The notes beneath the pieces were generated by a model. It was not told where the DNA came from. It ran no database searches and worked only from the letters and a program-made list of their open reading frames with translations. The position numbers and the translations under genes are program-made. Of a stretch of DNA of 64,000 nt, positions 1-11,611 are shown piece after piece. How positions within the stretch are numbered: position 1 is the stretch's first letter; each line of letters starts with the position of its first letter. The DNA comes from Flaccisagitta enflata (taxonomy: Eukaryota > Chaetognatha > Sagittoidea > Aphragmophora), in the NCBI GenBank assembly GCA_965153355.1, contig OZ231127.1:88784001-88848000 (forward strand), in the 5' to 3' direction.

Positions 1-404
1 CTGAGAGAAACACCAAGAAGTCTAAAAAGCCAACGGATGAAATGACCAACGAGTCCACAAACAGATGGTCCGACAAAATCTTGCCAGGGGGGAACCACCG
101 AAGCCTGAGGGAAAAATATCCATTCCACAATGCCCACCTATAGCTCTAATTGTGGAGGGGCCTTTACTTTAACATTTTACAACCATAAACCAACCAAATA
201 TTTGCTGCATACGTCGACTCCTGCGTCATTTATATGTGTACCGTGCAATGCAGTATTTTTAGCAAAAATTCCCATTTTTCAAAATGGCTTTCCCCCTGGC
301 TAAATCTTGCACACCTGATAACGACTGACACAGCGGTGACATAATTGGGTCACGTTAGCGATATCAATCCGTGTCTTTTGTTTTTAAGTGTTTTTAAGCG
401 GGTG
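1..404. other. no gene or repeat recognised
   Basis: Unique-looking, moderately AT-rich sequence. No open frame of note, no inverted repeat and no similarity to the other families in the window that I could see. Confidence 0.5.
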
Positions 405-515
405 ATGTTTTAGGGGAAGGGGTGAGGTAAGGGTTAGGGATGGGGTGGGTTTTAGGGTTAGGGTTGGGGTGGGGATAAGGAGTAGGGTGAGGGCCAGGTG
501 TGGGTTTGGTTTTAT
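405..515 (+). repeat. G-rich tract with TTAGGG-like units
   Basis: Irregular run of GGGTTAGGG, GGGGTGGGG and related units on the plus strand. It resembles degenerate interstitial telomere-type sequence and has many G-runs of three or more, so it could form a G-quadruplex. No perfect array, so not an active telomere. Confidence 0.6.
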
Positions 516-599
516 ATTAGAGGGAGGTGTAAAACATGGTTGGGCCTTGAAGAGTTGCTGTAACTCCAAAACTCGGCCATCAATGTGGGTAGTGGCATG

Positions 600-941
600 C
601 AGGGGCGTATTAGAGCCCAAATTTTGGGGGCAGCAATCCAAAATCAGTGTCCCAACAAGTCCTTTGTCCCAATTATTCTTAGTTGCGGACATGCAACTCA
701 ACACCTTGGTAAAAACTTTAAAATGAGAAATGATCAACCTAGACAACTTTATGAAAAGGGTGAATAGGCTCTGTAGATCGATCCTATAAAACCTCATTGT
801 ATTACAGCTGGATACATTTCAAACCTTTCTCACTCTCTTTCTCTCTCTCTTTCTCTTTCTCTTTCTCAATCACTCACTCACTCACTCACTCACTCTTTCA
901 CTCACTCACTCACTCACTATCTCTCTTTCTTTCTTTCTCTC

Positions 942-988
<47 letters not shown>

Positions 989-1071
989 CTCTCATGTGTC
1001 CCGACGGGGTTTGTGCCCCAACAAAAGGGGCAGCAGCTGCTGCCCCTGACGCCCCGTCAAATACGCCCCTG
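600..1071. mobile_element. H1: non-autonomous hAT-type element (472 bp)
   Basis: Perfect 12-bp terminal inverted repeats, CAGGGGCGTATT at 600-611 and its complement at 1060-1071. Both ends are flanked by the 8-bp duplication GTGGCATG (592-599 and 1072-1079). An 8-bp TSD with CAGGG-type ends is characteristic of hAT transposons. No transposase inside: the interior is a HINE-like left end and a CT/CTTT microsatellite (about 829-993). The right end carries a 20-bp perfect palindrome, GGGGCAGCAGCTGCTGCCCC, at 1027-1046, nested in a GACGGGG/CCCCGTC outer pair. Confidence 0.88.
681..698 (+). repeat. HINE-like left-end hairpin, type B (fragment)
   Basis: AGTTGCGGACATGCAACT, a 6-bp stem preceded by TTCTT. 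Only the left end is present, inside H1; the expected GTCC tract and right end are missing. Confidence 0.6.
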
Positions 1072-1079
1072 GTGGCATG

Positions 1080-1434
1080 TATCCTGACAGACTAGCAACA
1101 TAGTTGGACCCAAAATTACTGAAAGGAGTCGGCGCATTGTCCTTATTGATCATCTATGCTGCACCAATGATTTCATGTGAAAAGAAAAAACTATTTTCAG
1201 CGTATTTCCCATAGCCCAACTGTAATACTTTTCTCTACGAAGTTGAATTATGTGCAAACGTCTTTCTAGGACATGATTTGTACAGAACAATGATGTATCT
1301 GACCCAGCCTGTTGAAATTGCAGCAACTTGCTGCAATTACATCATGAATTTGCAGCAAATTGCCTCAATCCACCAATTGTAAGCTGAAAACGTATAGAGT
1401 TCATTTTTATCATTAAATGTGCATTCTTGTGATA
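1080..1434. other. no gene recognised; TGCAGCAA-rich stretch
   Basis: Several TGCAGCAA-like words at 1320-1365 recur on the far side of M1 (2880-2960). M1 may therefore have inserted into, or next to, a short repeat of this kind. Confidence 0.35.
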
Positions 1435-1438
1435 TTTA

Positions 1439-2852
1439 CAGTCAGCGGACAAAACACAATAGGTATATATATCACTCCGTTGGTTTTGATCCAACCCACT
1501 GATGTTGAACAGAATGCTGTAAACAACAACTGGTTGTTGAAATTACAGCCGGCTGTTAAGTTACAAAGTTGGCAAAAATCCAACTTTCACCAAATAGAAT
1601 GAGACCTGCAGATTCATAATCCTGATGAAATATTACAAAAAATTTTGATTTCAGATTTTGGGGTTGACATAAGATTTTTTGAATGGGTTGTATCAGGAAG
1701 AAGAGAGTTTCAGTTTCTTGCTATTTTTGGTATATGAGGAGTATGAGAAGGTGCCCAGATGGATATGGTCTCCTTCGACCCGCCATATTTATCAAGTGTT
1801 TTCTTGTGGTCTGCATATCTCATGTATAGACAGCAATTGGTGACTTTTTTTAAATGAAGCATAACTTTTGACCAGTCCTGTGATAATTTCTGAAGAGGGA
1901 ATATTTCTTTAGAAATTTAAAGGATAGTTGCTGATGGGTCCGGATTAAACAATTGCTTAGCCCAAAGTGCCTTCATCCTTTATTAAAGTGATTGAGAGTA
2001 ATGTTGTCCAACCCTTTCATATACTTCAGTACTCCATGGCATAGAATGCCGGCGATCCCATATGGTTGATTCTTTAATTCTTGCCTTTAATGGTATGGTT
2101 TTTAACAACATTGCCTTTGATATCTAGATTATCCTTGGATAGCTACATCATCATTTACAATTTTGTTTGTATTGCAGATTTTTGGTTTTGTATATAAGAT
2201 TTTTGTAAGTGGTTGTTTCAGGAAGAAGAGTTTCAGTTTCTTGCTATTTTTGGTATATGAGGAGTATGAGAAGTTACCCAGATGGATATGGTTTCCTTCG
2301 ACGCGCTATATTTATCAAGTGTTTTCTTGTGGTCTGCATATCTCATGTATAGACAGAAATTGATGACTTTTTTAAAATGATGCATAATTTTTGACCAATC
2401 CCATGATACTTTCTGAAGAGGAAATATTTCTTTAGAAATTTAGCGGATAGTTGTGATGGGTCCGGATTAAATACCACTAAGAGATCCCAAGGCTCTCATC
2501 CTTTATTAAAGTAGGGTTGAGTAGTAATGTTGTCCAACTTTCATATACTTTTATATAAAAATAAAGTTTTTTTATCAATGTTTAATTTAATTATAATGAA
2601 ATGTTAAAAAAATTATGTCTTACAAAAAATGTTACGTGTGACATGTCAAATTTCTCAGAATTTCATCAGAATTACGAATCTGCAGGTCTCATTCAATTTG
2701 GTGAAAGTTGGATTTTTGCCAATTTTGTAACTTAACAGACGGCTATCATTTCAACAACCAGTTGTTATTTACAGCATTCTGTTCAACATCAGTGGGTTGG
2801 ATCAAAACCAACAGAGTGATACATATACCTATTGTGTTTTGTCCGCTGACTG
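1439..2852. mobile_element. M1: foldback DNA transposon, 4-bp TSD family (1414 bp)
   Basis: Inverted termini begin CAGTCAGCGGACAAAAC and extend about 190-200 bp (1439-1632 against about 2660-2852) with only scattered mismatches. The flanks are TTTA at 1435-1438 and 2853-2856, a 4-bp A/T-only duplication. No transposase; the interior is a direct duplication listed separately. The terminal sequence resembles Tc1/mariner ends, but a TA duplication does not fit here because TT lies between the right end and the next TA. The superfamily is left open. Confidence 0.85.
1644..2555 (+). repeat. direct duplication of about 370-390 bp inside M1
   Basis: The segments at about 1644-2028 and 2163-2555 align along most of their length. 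Shared landmarks include GGAAGAAGAG, TTGGTATATGAGGAGTATG, TTATCAAGTGTTTTCTTGTG and the GGGTCCGGATTAAA block. The two copies differ by many substitutions and small gaps, so the duplication is not recent. Confidence 0.8.
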
Positions 2853-2856
2853 TTTA

Positions 2857-3577
2857 GGCCCCTTAAAAAGTTTTAGGATATACAGCAACCTGCTCAATGT
2901 GCAGCATCTTCTCTGCACTTCTTTTGACTTGTAAAATATGCAGCAACTTGCAGCAAATCTCTTCAGAGGCACCTTTCTAGCCAAGCATGATGTTTTAAAG
3001 CATTTCTACCCATTTTGAAGCAAGTCGGTATACTTGACATAACAGTGACTTGGTCGTATTCTAGCAGGCTCTATTTTTTGAGTTTACCGTTATCTAACTC
3101 ATAGCAATTTAGCTGTTGATGAAACATTTTTTTAAAGATTTAGTGACTTAGGCTCGTAGAAAACTCTGGGCTCACCTGTGGCTGCCTCGCAAGATGTTTG
3201 CTCATTATTAAACATGAATCGTAATCAAAGGTGAAGCACTATGTCTCAAGAAAAGCTAGAGGATTGCTTGTCTTTCATTGTTTCTCTAAGTGAAGTGCTC
3301 AGAGACAGACACACTGACATACAAAATGACAGTGTCTTTTTGAAAGCATCTCATGGTATTCTTAGTACTTTTGAACAGTATTTAAACAACTACTGACCCA
3401 AAAACCCACATATTTCGCAATGACTACATAAAGAATGATCGATAAAATCTGTAGACATCACATTTTACTATTATATGTGAACTAAAATTGCTTAAATTTA
3501 TTAAAGAGAAAAAAAAAATGGAAAGTAAACCAAAAAATACGGTTCTTTCACCGAGATGATAATCCCAATTGAATGAG
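2857..3577. other. no gene recognised
   Basis: AT-rich sequence without a convincing open frame. The first 150 bp share the TGCAGCAA words seen left of M1. Confidence 0.4.
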
Positions 3578-3700
3578 GATGGGCAAGGGTAGCAATGTGG
3601 AAGACCAGCCAGGCACTACGGCATAGCAGCAATGCCAAAATAACCAAATGTGACCAATGGACAGACCAACAGAAGGACCAACAGACCAACCAAAGAGCGA
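3578..3700 (-). repeat. degenerate HINE-like copy
   Basis: The order GGATGGGCAAGGG, then CAATGGACAGACC, then ACAGACCAACC matches the minus-strand order of the right and middle parts of better copies. Neither terminal hairpin is convincingly preserved. Confidence 0.4.
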
Positions 3701-3849
3701 ACCTGTACATTCTGCTTTCCTTACGAGTAGCAGGATTTGCCGACTCAATCCTTCCAACTTATCTTTGTTTTTGATGTTTTTTATGACCGCTACTGTTTCC
3801 AGCATTAAAGTAAGTTTTGTCAGAAGAACGCTCCCCCTCGCGATTTAAC

Positions 3850-4430
3850 CTTTGCTTCCGTTGAGACACATCAATCTTTTGACATTTGTTTTAATTAGTT
3901 TATATCATACAAAATAAAAATTGAAAACACTTTCAGAATCTGGAGAAAATGCTTTTTTAGTACTATGCAACCTAGTGGAGAAATCAAAAAATTAGCATTG
4001 CAACAAAGCAGGGTATAAGTTGATTTTTTAAGATAAAAATAACTTTTTTTCCTTAAAAATCGTTATATTAATAGTAAAGTTATGTCTTATTTGATGAAAA
4101 ATATGAGAATCCGTCATTAGTAATATCAACTACAATATCTAATTAAAAGAATATAGTATTAAAAATAAGTAAAATATTAAAGCGTTAAAAAGGCCACCTT
4201 CCCTCATGCGGAAATCGCGGGAAATGAATCTGCATGTTCTTATGATATATCTCTCCATCAAACCAAACACTCAGCCCTCTCCTAGCGGTCGCATAGCATC
4301 GCGAACCCGTAAAAAGTGATGCTATCTTGCAAATAGTCAGTAGATACGAATATTTAGGACTCAACAGGTTGGTCTGTTGGTAGAGTTATTCCCGGCATTG
4401 TCCAAGAAGTGTCCTGACCTTGCCCATACA
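3850..4430. other. no gene recognised; AT-rich
   Basis: Very AT-rich and free of tandem repeats. Bases 4355-4430 look faintly like a tRNA A-box region but fail as a tRNA (see rejected items). Confidence 0.4.
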
Positions 4431-4438
4431 TGTATGTG

Positions 4439-4541
<103 letters not shown>

Positions 4542-4579
4542 TAACACCCATAAAAGTCAAACTTCATAAGCGACTAGTT

Positions 4580-4900
4580 CCTCCTTCTCTTCCTCTCTTC
4601 TTCTTCTTCTCTTTCTCTTTCTCTTCCTCTCCTTCTCCCTATTTCTCTCTTCTACTTCATATCTCCTCCTCCTATCTCCTTCTTCTCTTATCTTCTTTTC
4701 TTTTCTTTTCTTTTCTTTTCTTTTCTTCTCTTCTTCTTCCTCTTCTTCCTCTTCTTCTTCCTCTTCTTCTTCCTCTTCTTCTCCCTTTCAATCCTGGTCT
4801 TGCAATCCATGCAACATCAAACATCGAAAAAAATGGCTTCTTCTTCTTCTTCTTCTTCTTTTTCTTCTTCTTCTTCCTCTTTTTCTCCCTTTCAATCTTG
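4580..4900 (+). repeat. pyrimidine-rich CTT/CTTTT satellite with a partial duplication
   Basis: Degenerate CTT, TCTTTT and CTTCCT tracts. A block of about 55 bp containing TTGCAATC and ATGCAACATCAAACATCGA occurs twice (about 4782-4833 and 4884-4935), separated by CTT units. Confidence 0.85.
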
Positions 4901-5168
4901 GTCTTGCAATCTATGCAACATCAAACATCGACACAAAGATCCATATAATCAGTGCAGTCTGATGAAAAAATGGCGGCAAAATTTCTGAGGGTAGTAATGA
5001 TGATAACGAGTGTGGTTTTAAATCTCAGTTTCATCAAAAAATCACCCTTTTCACTACTTCCACACATTTTTCGACGAGGAATTCAAAAATCAGGGTCTCG
5101 AGAGTGTGAGACAAGGTTTTGAGGATCTTTTGAGAAAACTTAATTAAAGAATGACTTATGCCATTTTA

Positions 5169-5415
5169 AGTTGCGGACACGCGACTCTAGACTTTGCCGT
5201 GTTGGTTGGTCTGTCCGTCCGCCGATAACAGTTCTAGTGTAATGATAAACAAGCCCAAAATGGCAAGAGTTGCCTGCGTCTGGAAATGACAAACAAAAGA
5301 GCAAAAACATAAAATATATTAAAAATGTTAAAAATATTTAAACCACTCTGAAGTTCAAAAATGTTATAGGACGGACCGCGATTACCGCTTGGTGTAGAGT
5401 CGCGTGTCCGCGACT
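5169..5415. repeat. two HINE-like left ends head to head
   Basis: Plus-strand left end at 5169-5186 (AGTTGCGGACACGCGACT, one mismatched stem pair). Minus-strand left end at 5398-5415 with a perfect 7-bp stem and 4-nt loop (AGTCGCGTGTCCGCGACT). The minus copy may run to a degenerate right end near 5249 (CAAGCCC). The plus copy is a left fragment with a short TTGGTTGG/GTCC tract. Confidence 0.7.
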
Positions 5416-5532
5416 AAAAAGAAAAAATAAAGACCGACCGACCAACCAACCAACCGACCGGGACCGACCGGAACCAACGGACACAGCCAGTTATAGAGGA
5501 GGAAATGAGGTCTACCTCTGCAGGATCACGAA

Positions 5533-5654
5533 ACACGGCCAAGTAGTACAATAAGGTGCAACGTGTGGATCGTCGAATGTATGCGTTGCCCGACCAACCA
5601 ACAGAACAATCAACTGACGGACACAGCCGGTTATAGAGGTACTTTGTCGCACCT
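5533..5654 (-). repeat. HINE-like copy, type D
   Basis: Hairpin at 5637-5654 (AGGTACTTTGTCGCACCT, one mismatch), GTCC-type tract on the minus strand, then CGATCC and GCACCTTATT-like right-end sequence and a CGGCC end near 5533. Lies 23 bp from the next type D copy in the same orientation. Confidence 0.75.
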
Positions 5655-5676
5655 AAAAATGAAAAAAAAAGGAAAA

Positions 5677-5789
5677 CAAGGCCAAGAAGGCCAATAAGGT
5701 GCGACGTGTGGATCGTCGCACGAATGCGTTACCCGACCAACAGACCAACCAACGGACACAGCCAGTTGTAGAGGTGCTTTGTAGCACCT
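5677..5789 (-). repeat. HINE-like copy, type D, near full length (113 bp)
   Basis: Left hairpin at 5772-5789 (AGGTGCTTTGTAGCACCT, perfect 6-bp stem). The inverted terminal copy AAGGTGCGACG is at about 5697-5706. The right end is CAAGGCC read in plus orientation. T-rich flanks on both sides in element orientation. Confidence 0.85.
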
Positions 5790-5867
5790 AAAAATAGAAA
5801 AATATAAAAGAATTAAGCAGGAAAGAAAGAGGGAAAGTGATTTCGAAAAAATGAAAGAAAGAAAATA

Positions 5868-5919
5868 AAGAAAGAAAGAAAGAAAGAAAGAAAGAAAAAG
5901 AAAGAAAGAAAAAAAGAAA

Positions 5920-5983
<64 letters not shown>

Positions 5984-5998
5984 AGAAAGAAAGAAAAA
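5868..5998 (+). repeat. (GAAA)n microsatellite
   Basis: Nearly pure GAAA with a few one-base interruptions. Begins about 80 bp after the left end of the preceding type D copy. Confidence 0.95.
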
Positions 5999-6077
5999 GG
6001 CCGGAAACACGGCCAAGACGGTGCCAAGAAGACAATTTAGACCCATGCCGTGTTTAAACTAAGGGACTGCAATCTAA

Positions 6078-6517
6078 CAAGGCAGTATACACAGGCCAAG
6101 ACGCTGCTCTGGGTGTTACCGATTCTTAGACTTATCCCTAGCCCCGTCAGACCTATCCCTAGCTCTTTTAGACCTATCCTGAGCCCTATCTGACCTATCA
6201 CCAGCTCTACCAGACCTGTCCCTAGCTCTATCAGACCTACCCTGAGCTCTATCAGACCTATCCTGAGCTCTCTCAGACCTATTCTTCTGAGCTCTCACCA
6301 GACCTATACGTGACCTATCCCCAGCTCTATCAGACTTATCACCAGACCTATCAGACCCAACCCTCGTAGCTGATTACTTTAGTGATGAAATGACGAGTAT
6401 CATCAACGATGAACGAAATGAGCTTTCAATTGATTTCAAACATTTTTAGCGATTTTTCATTGGAGCATGACTGACGGACGGATGAACAGAGCCTCTCATA
6501 GAGGTGCTATGGCGATC
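6078..6517 (-). repeat. HINE-like copy with a central 21-bp minisatellite
   Basis: Right end CAAGG at 6078 with GGCCAAGACG nearby; degenerate type D hairpin near 6500-6517 after a GGACGGATG tract. Between them (about 6120-6355) are about 11 units of a 21-bp repeat containing GACCTATC and AGCTCTATCA. The same unit and flanks occur in the copy at 10491-10760. Confidence 0.65.
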
Positions 6518-6595
6518 AGAAAAATCATCATATCATATTTCTGAATCATTTCCAGTGATTTTTGCTTCTTTTCGAGATTTTCAACTCGAGCTTGA

Positions 6596-6666
6596 CCTGA
6601 CCGACCAACCAACCAACAAACTGACAGACAGAGCTAGTTTAGAGCTATAGAGGTGCTTAAGGCACC
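6596..6666 (-). repeat. HINE-like left end, type D
   Basis: Hairpin AGGTGCTTAAGGCACC at 6651-6666 (element on minus strand) next to a GACCGACCAACCAACC tract. A long (GAAA)n block starts immediately outside the hairpin, so the array grew from, or was targeted to, the A/T-rich flank. Confidence 0.7.
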
Positions 6667-6667
6667 C

Positions 6668-7440
<773 letters not shown>

Positions 7441-7645
7441 GGAAATAAAGATGAAGAAACTCTGATGGTCTGTCCGTACGTCCGTCAACCTTTCGATCTA
7501 GCTCTTAATTGTTTTTTGCGTCATTGCTCTTCCAAGATGTCCTCCCACCTAACTGACCCTGCCCCCTGCAAATGACCACGTGTTCTTAATGTGGTCCTTA
7601 GCCTTAGTTTGAAACTGATTCAGATTTACAAAAGCAAGAGTTTTT

Positions 7646-7801
7646 AGTCGCGTCCACACGACGGTTCTTTGGTCTGTTGATCCGTCAGTCCATTGGTCAT
7701 ACTTTATTTTTTTAGCGTGGGGCCTCACTGCACCTGCCTAAATGCTCTTGTGACCTCAAATACTGCCCTTGCTCAACGGCTAGCGAATGGGTTAGCCGCG
7801 C
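7646..7801 (+). repeat. degenerate HINE-like copy, type A
   Basis: TTTTTAGTCGCG at 7641-7652 followed by a damaged hairpin, GTC/GTTGG words, a GGCCTCACTGC/CCTGCC middle and a GGGTTAGCCGCGCATCC right end. Ordered as in intact type A copies but strongly mutated. Confidence 0.6.
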
Positions 7802-7845
7802 ATCCAAATTTGTTAATGGGTGAGTCAGTCAAAAAGAAAAAAAAA

Positions 7846-8680
7846 CAAGGCCGGATATACAGTCAGTGGACAAAACGATATATGTAGATATATCAACATG
7901 ATAAGATAACTCACATGATAAAGATATTTCATTATCAAAAGATATTTCAGTAGACTGCAATATCTCAACTCAGTAAAATCAGAAAATCTGGGTAGGATGA
8001 AATGTTTCAGTGGGATGAAATATCTCAACAGGGTGAAATATTTCAATCAAGTAAAGTTAGGATACCATATTATCTAACACCACTTTATAATTATTCTTAT
8101 CAGATATAGAATCATCAACAGAATAAAAACATGCAGTTCATTTATTAATTTCGGTCGGGGTTTTTTGTACTGGTGGCAACCAATACTATCTTGCTGAAAA
8201 CAAGATAATTATTATGGACTCTTTATGGGTCTGCTTTGGTTGCTATACTTTAAATTATTATCATATTTCATAATCAGAACAGTTTTAAAACAATGAGAGA
8301 TTATGATATCATTTCATTGAGTTATTCACTCAACTGAGATATTTCATCCCGCTAAAATATTTTATCCTGCTGAAATTTTTTGATTTGACCCTACTAAGAT
8401 ATTGCAGTCTACTGAAATATTTTTCTAAAATGAAATATCTTTACCATGTGACTTATCTCATGGTGTTGATATATCTACTTATATCGTTTTGTCCACTGAC
8501 TGTATAAGGGTATGAAAGTCGCCGGTGAAAAAGCAGGGACAGTGTCAGTGATGCAAAATTCACCAATAAACGGCCAAGCGCCGTAGATCATAACGTTATC
8601 GGCCAATAAACCAACTGACCTACCAACTGATCGACCTACCGACGTATCGCGACCAATAATTCCATACGTATTTGACGTAA
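7846..8680 (-). repeat. HINE-like copy interrupted by M2
   Basis: Its right end CAAGGCCGGATA (7846-7857) is cut by M2. Beyond M2, GTCGCCGGTGAA and then CCAACTGACCTACC-like sequence continues to about 8680. The left hairpin is not recognisable. Confidence 0.5.
7860..8502. mobile_element. M2: foldback DNA transposon, 4-bp TSD family (643 bp)
   Basis: Termini CAGTCAGTGGACAAAAC in inverted orientation, continuing as a long imperfect inverted repeat. Flanking duplication TATA at 7856-7859 and 8503-8506. The arms contain degenerate repeats of a GATGAAATATCTCA-like unit, different from the interiors of M1 and M3. No coding capacity. Confidence 0.85.
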
Positions 8681-8798
8681 TACTGTCCATACTGTGCAGG
8701 CAAAAAGATTGTAATCCTTTACGCCTGCTCCTTAACTCGTTGAGAACCTCAAAAACAAATAAATCTCGTCAACGTAAAAGCCCCCGATTAGGATTTTT

Positions 8799-9599
8799 AG
8801 TTGCATGCTACGCACTGTGATTTTGGGTGGAAAATCATATAACTATGGGTTTTTCTGCAGTTTTGTGTAGTATTGGGGTGTAAAAACATATAACTAGTAA
8901 AAATAAAATCATTCATCGAGCGTTTTTTAATAAATCTTCAATAGAGATGAAAATGCGATCCTTTTTCAATGCAGATTCTATAGAGTTGTATTGGCTCATT
9001 TTCTGATTACATATTATTAATCCTTGCAAAATTCCCTTTCATTTGATAGGTCGCACTCTATACTTTTATCAAGATTTTAAGTTATCATTTTTTGAGTCAC
9101 TGTTAAAAAAATGGTAGTTTTGTAACGGTGGCTCAATAAATGAAAATTTTATTTCTTTATGAAATGATATAGGGCGACCTATCAAATGCAAGGAAATTTT
9201 GCAAGGATTAACAAAGCTTTATCAAATAATGAGTCAATACAATTCTGTTGAGTCTGTTTTTAAAATAGGCCTAAATTTTTTCTGTATTGCAGATTCCTCA
9301 GAAAGTGCTCGGTGAACGATTTTTATTATTGCAAGTTATGTGTTATTACACCCCTATACTACATAAAACTGCAGAAAAACCCACAGTTATACGACATTTC
9401 ACTCAAAATTCTTTTAAAAACATAGTGTATGAGATTCAACACCCCGCTTTGTCAGGCCATCTGTCCGTCGGTCTGTCACTCTTTACTTTTTGGGGAGTTA
9501 TGCTGTCTTTGGCCTCACTGCTTCCGTCCAAATGATAAAGTTACCTCAAATGTGTTACCCGCACGCGACTGGGTTAGCCGTGATCGTGATCCGGCCTGG
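8799..9599 (+). repeat. HINE-like copy interrupted by foldback element G1
   Basis: Left end TTTTT then AGTTGCATGCTACGCACT (8799-8816). The expected continuation ACACCCCGCTTTGTC appears only at about 9440, after G1. The right part has CACTGC, CCCGCACGCGACTGGG and GATCCGGCCTGG and ends at 9599. Confidence 0.7.
8823..9420. mobile_element. G1: foldback element with GATAGGTCGCAC core
   Basis: Large imperfect inverted repeat centred near 9112. The arms share ATAACTATGGGTTTTTCTGC, CCTTTCATTTGATAGGTCGC and other blocks. No open frame. The core matches G2 (21417-21915). The ends are not sharp enough to call a TSD. Confidence 0.7.
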
Positions 9600-9603
9600 T
9601 TGA

Positions 9604-10120
9604 AGTTATGTGTGTTTCAGCAGCCAACCTAATGTGTCTATTTTCACTGAAAAGGCACAACCATTTTCACGTCAAGTGTATGCTTGACAGGAAGTTCTCT
9701 CAGAAAAAAATGTGAAGCTACAAATCAGTGTTTTTTTTTATATTTGTAACACCCAAATCAACCAAAAAACATTGGAAAAACATCATATCATACAAACAAA
9801 AAACTCGACGATAAGCCTAGTTGAAAAAGCGCATGTATATTCTATCAATCCCGACTCAGTGACTGCCTCATCAAGCAGTACTAGAAAACAGTGGGACAAA
9901 TTTTGAACTGAAACGTCAACATGGGTAACAAATGTTATTCCAAACATCTGAGGTTAAATCGCGAAAGCCAATCCGATGAGAAGAACGTAAACGATGACGG
10001 AGCTTTTCTTTGTCATGGCGGAATTGCATAAGTCTTTATTGTAGCAAAAGCAAGCTGTTCCAGTTGGATCCAATTCTAAAAGCGAAAGAACAGTTTGAAC
10101 CACAGTCATTCAATTATACA
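9604..10120. other. no gene recognised
   Basis: Contains two short open stretches (9712-9906 and 10010-10120) with no recognisable motif and no splice or start context I would defend. The second runs straight into the MITE at 10124. Confidence 0.35.
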
Positions 10121-10123
10121 TTA

Positions 10124-10462
10124 CGTCCCGTGAAGCGCCCCAAACTTCGAGTATGGCTCTCACCAATCTTACCAATGTTGAGGCTTGGTAAAAAAATATT
10201 CCATGCAAAATTTTGGGCCTCTGAGATAGTAGGAACCTTTATTAGGATGAGGTTGAAGTTTGTATTGAATTAGCATTAGAATCAATATTTTTATAAATTT
10301 TGTCTCTGCCATAGATTTCTATGGAAACTTCTTAGTCACCCTAACAAAGGTTCCTGCAGTTCCAGAGGCCTGAAATTTTGTGTGGGATATTTTTTTACCA
10401 AGCCTCAATCATGGAAACATTGGTGAGAGTCAGTGTTGATGTTTGGGGCGCTTCATGGGACG
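10124..10462. mobile_element. palindromic MITE flanked by TA (339 bp)
   Basis: Inverted termini CGTCCCGTGAAGCGCCCC and CGTCCCATGAAGCGCCCC, flanked by TA on both sides. The arms remain similar almost to the centre near 10295. TA flanks and a palindromic body suggest a Tc1/mariner-type MITE. No coding capacity. Confidence 0.65.
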
Positions 10463-10490
10463 TATTATACATGAACAATTGTAAGCCAAA

Positions 10491-10760
10491 CAAGGCCGGA
10501 TACACTAGCCAAGACGGTGCGCCTGGCGTTATTAATTCTTAGACGTATCCCTTGCTCTATCAGACCTATTCGACGCTCTATAAGACATATTCCAAGCTCT
10601 ATTAACCGTAGATCAATATGATAATGCATGAACTGACGAGTTGCATGAATAATGAACAAGACAAGTTTTTATGAGTTTTTAACCGTTATCTGCAATTTTT
10701 CACTTTAGAGCAATGAACGGACCAACAGACCGACTTACTGGCTCTATCAAACCTAACCGT
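10491..10760 (-). repeat. HINE-like copy with short 21-bp-type minisatellite
   Basis: CAAGGCCGGATACAC right end, GCCAAGACGG, then about three degenerate GACCTATT/GCTCTAT units, then GAACGGACCAACAGACC. Same lineage as the copy at 6078-6517. The left hairpin is not preserved. Confidence 0.55.
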
Positions 10761-10784
10761 AGCGGAATATGATAATGAATGAAG

Positions 10785-11409
10785 AAAGGGAAGAAAGAAA
10801 GAAAAAAAAAGAAAAAAAAGAAAGAGAAAGAGAGAGACTGAGACAGAGTGACAGACAGACAGACAGACAGACAGACAGGCCAACAATCAGATAGAAAAAC
10901 AGAGAGACGGAGAGATACAAAATCAGAGATGAAATCGAAAGGTCAAGCATTTTGATTTTGTTACTGTCATCTAAGCGGCATGGATATATCTATTCTGCCT
11001 TTCCTGGCCAAATTTTTCTGAAAGGAATCCATTTTGATAACATTTATTCCCAGTCATGTCCATCAAGTTTTTCTAGCATCTACTTGATACTGGTTTTGTA
11101 TCTACAGTGACTCAAATCTGTTACTGCTAGTGCCAATGCAATTTCTCAGCGTCAACGGGATGAAATAACCAATTAACCATACTTTCTTTCCACTTTCTTT
11201 CTTCTCCCATCTTTTTTCTTTTTTCCCTCTTTCTTTCATATTTCTTAGAGTCAACAGGACAAAACAACCTCATCTACTTTCAATCTGTCTTTCCTCTTCC
11301 ATTTTTTTTTTTCTTTCTTTTTTTCTTTCTTTCTTTCTTTTATTTTTTCTTTTTTTATTTTTCTTTTCATATTTTCTTCTTTTCTTCTTTCATTCTTTCT
11401 TTCTTTTCT

Positions 11410-11457
<48 letters not shown>

Positions 11458-11560
11458 TTCTTCTTTTCATATTTTCTTTCATATTTCTTTTTTTTCTATC
11501 TTTCTTTTCTTCTTTCTTTCTCTTTCTTCTCTCTGTCTTTCTTTCATTGCCCTGAATACC
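10785..11560. repeat. GAAA/CAGA and CTTT satellite blocks
   Basis: GAAA and CAGA units at 10785-10880, then unique sequence, then pyrimidine-rich CTTT arrays at about 11180-11560, the mirror strand of the common GAAA satellite. Confidence 0.85.
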
Positions 11561-11611
11561 TTTTTTTTTTTGGTCCTGTTTGCCCCTTTTCTTTAACCGG
11601 TTATTTCTTTT

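Noticed and set aside
4355-4430. Possible tRNA gene
   Set aside because: TCTGTTGGTAGAGTT resembles an A box, but no B box (GGTTCGANTCC-like) or cloverleaf can be drawn.
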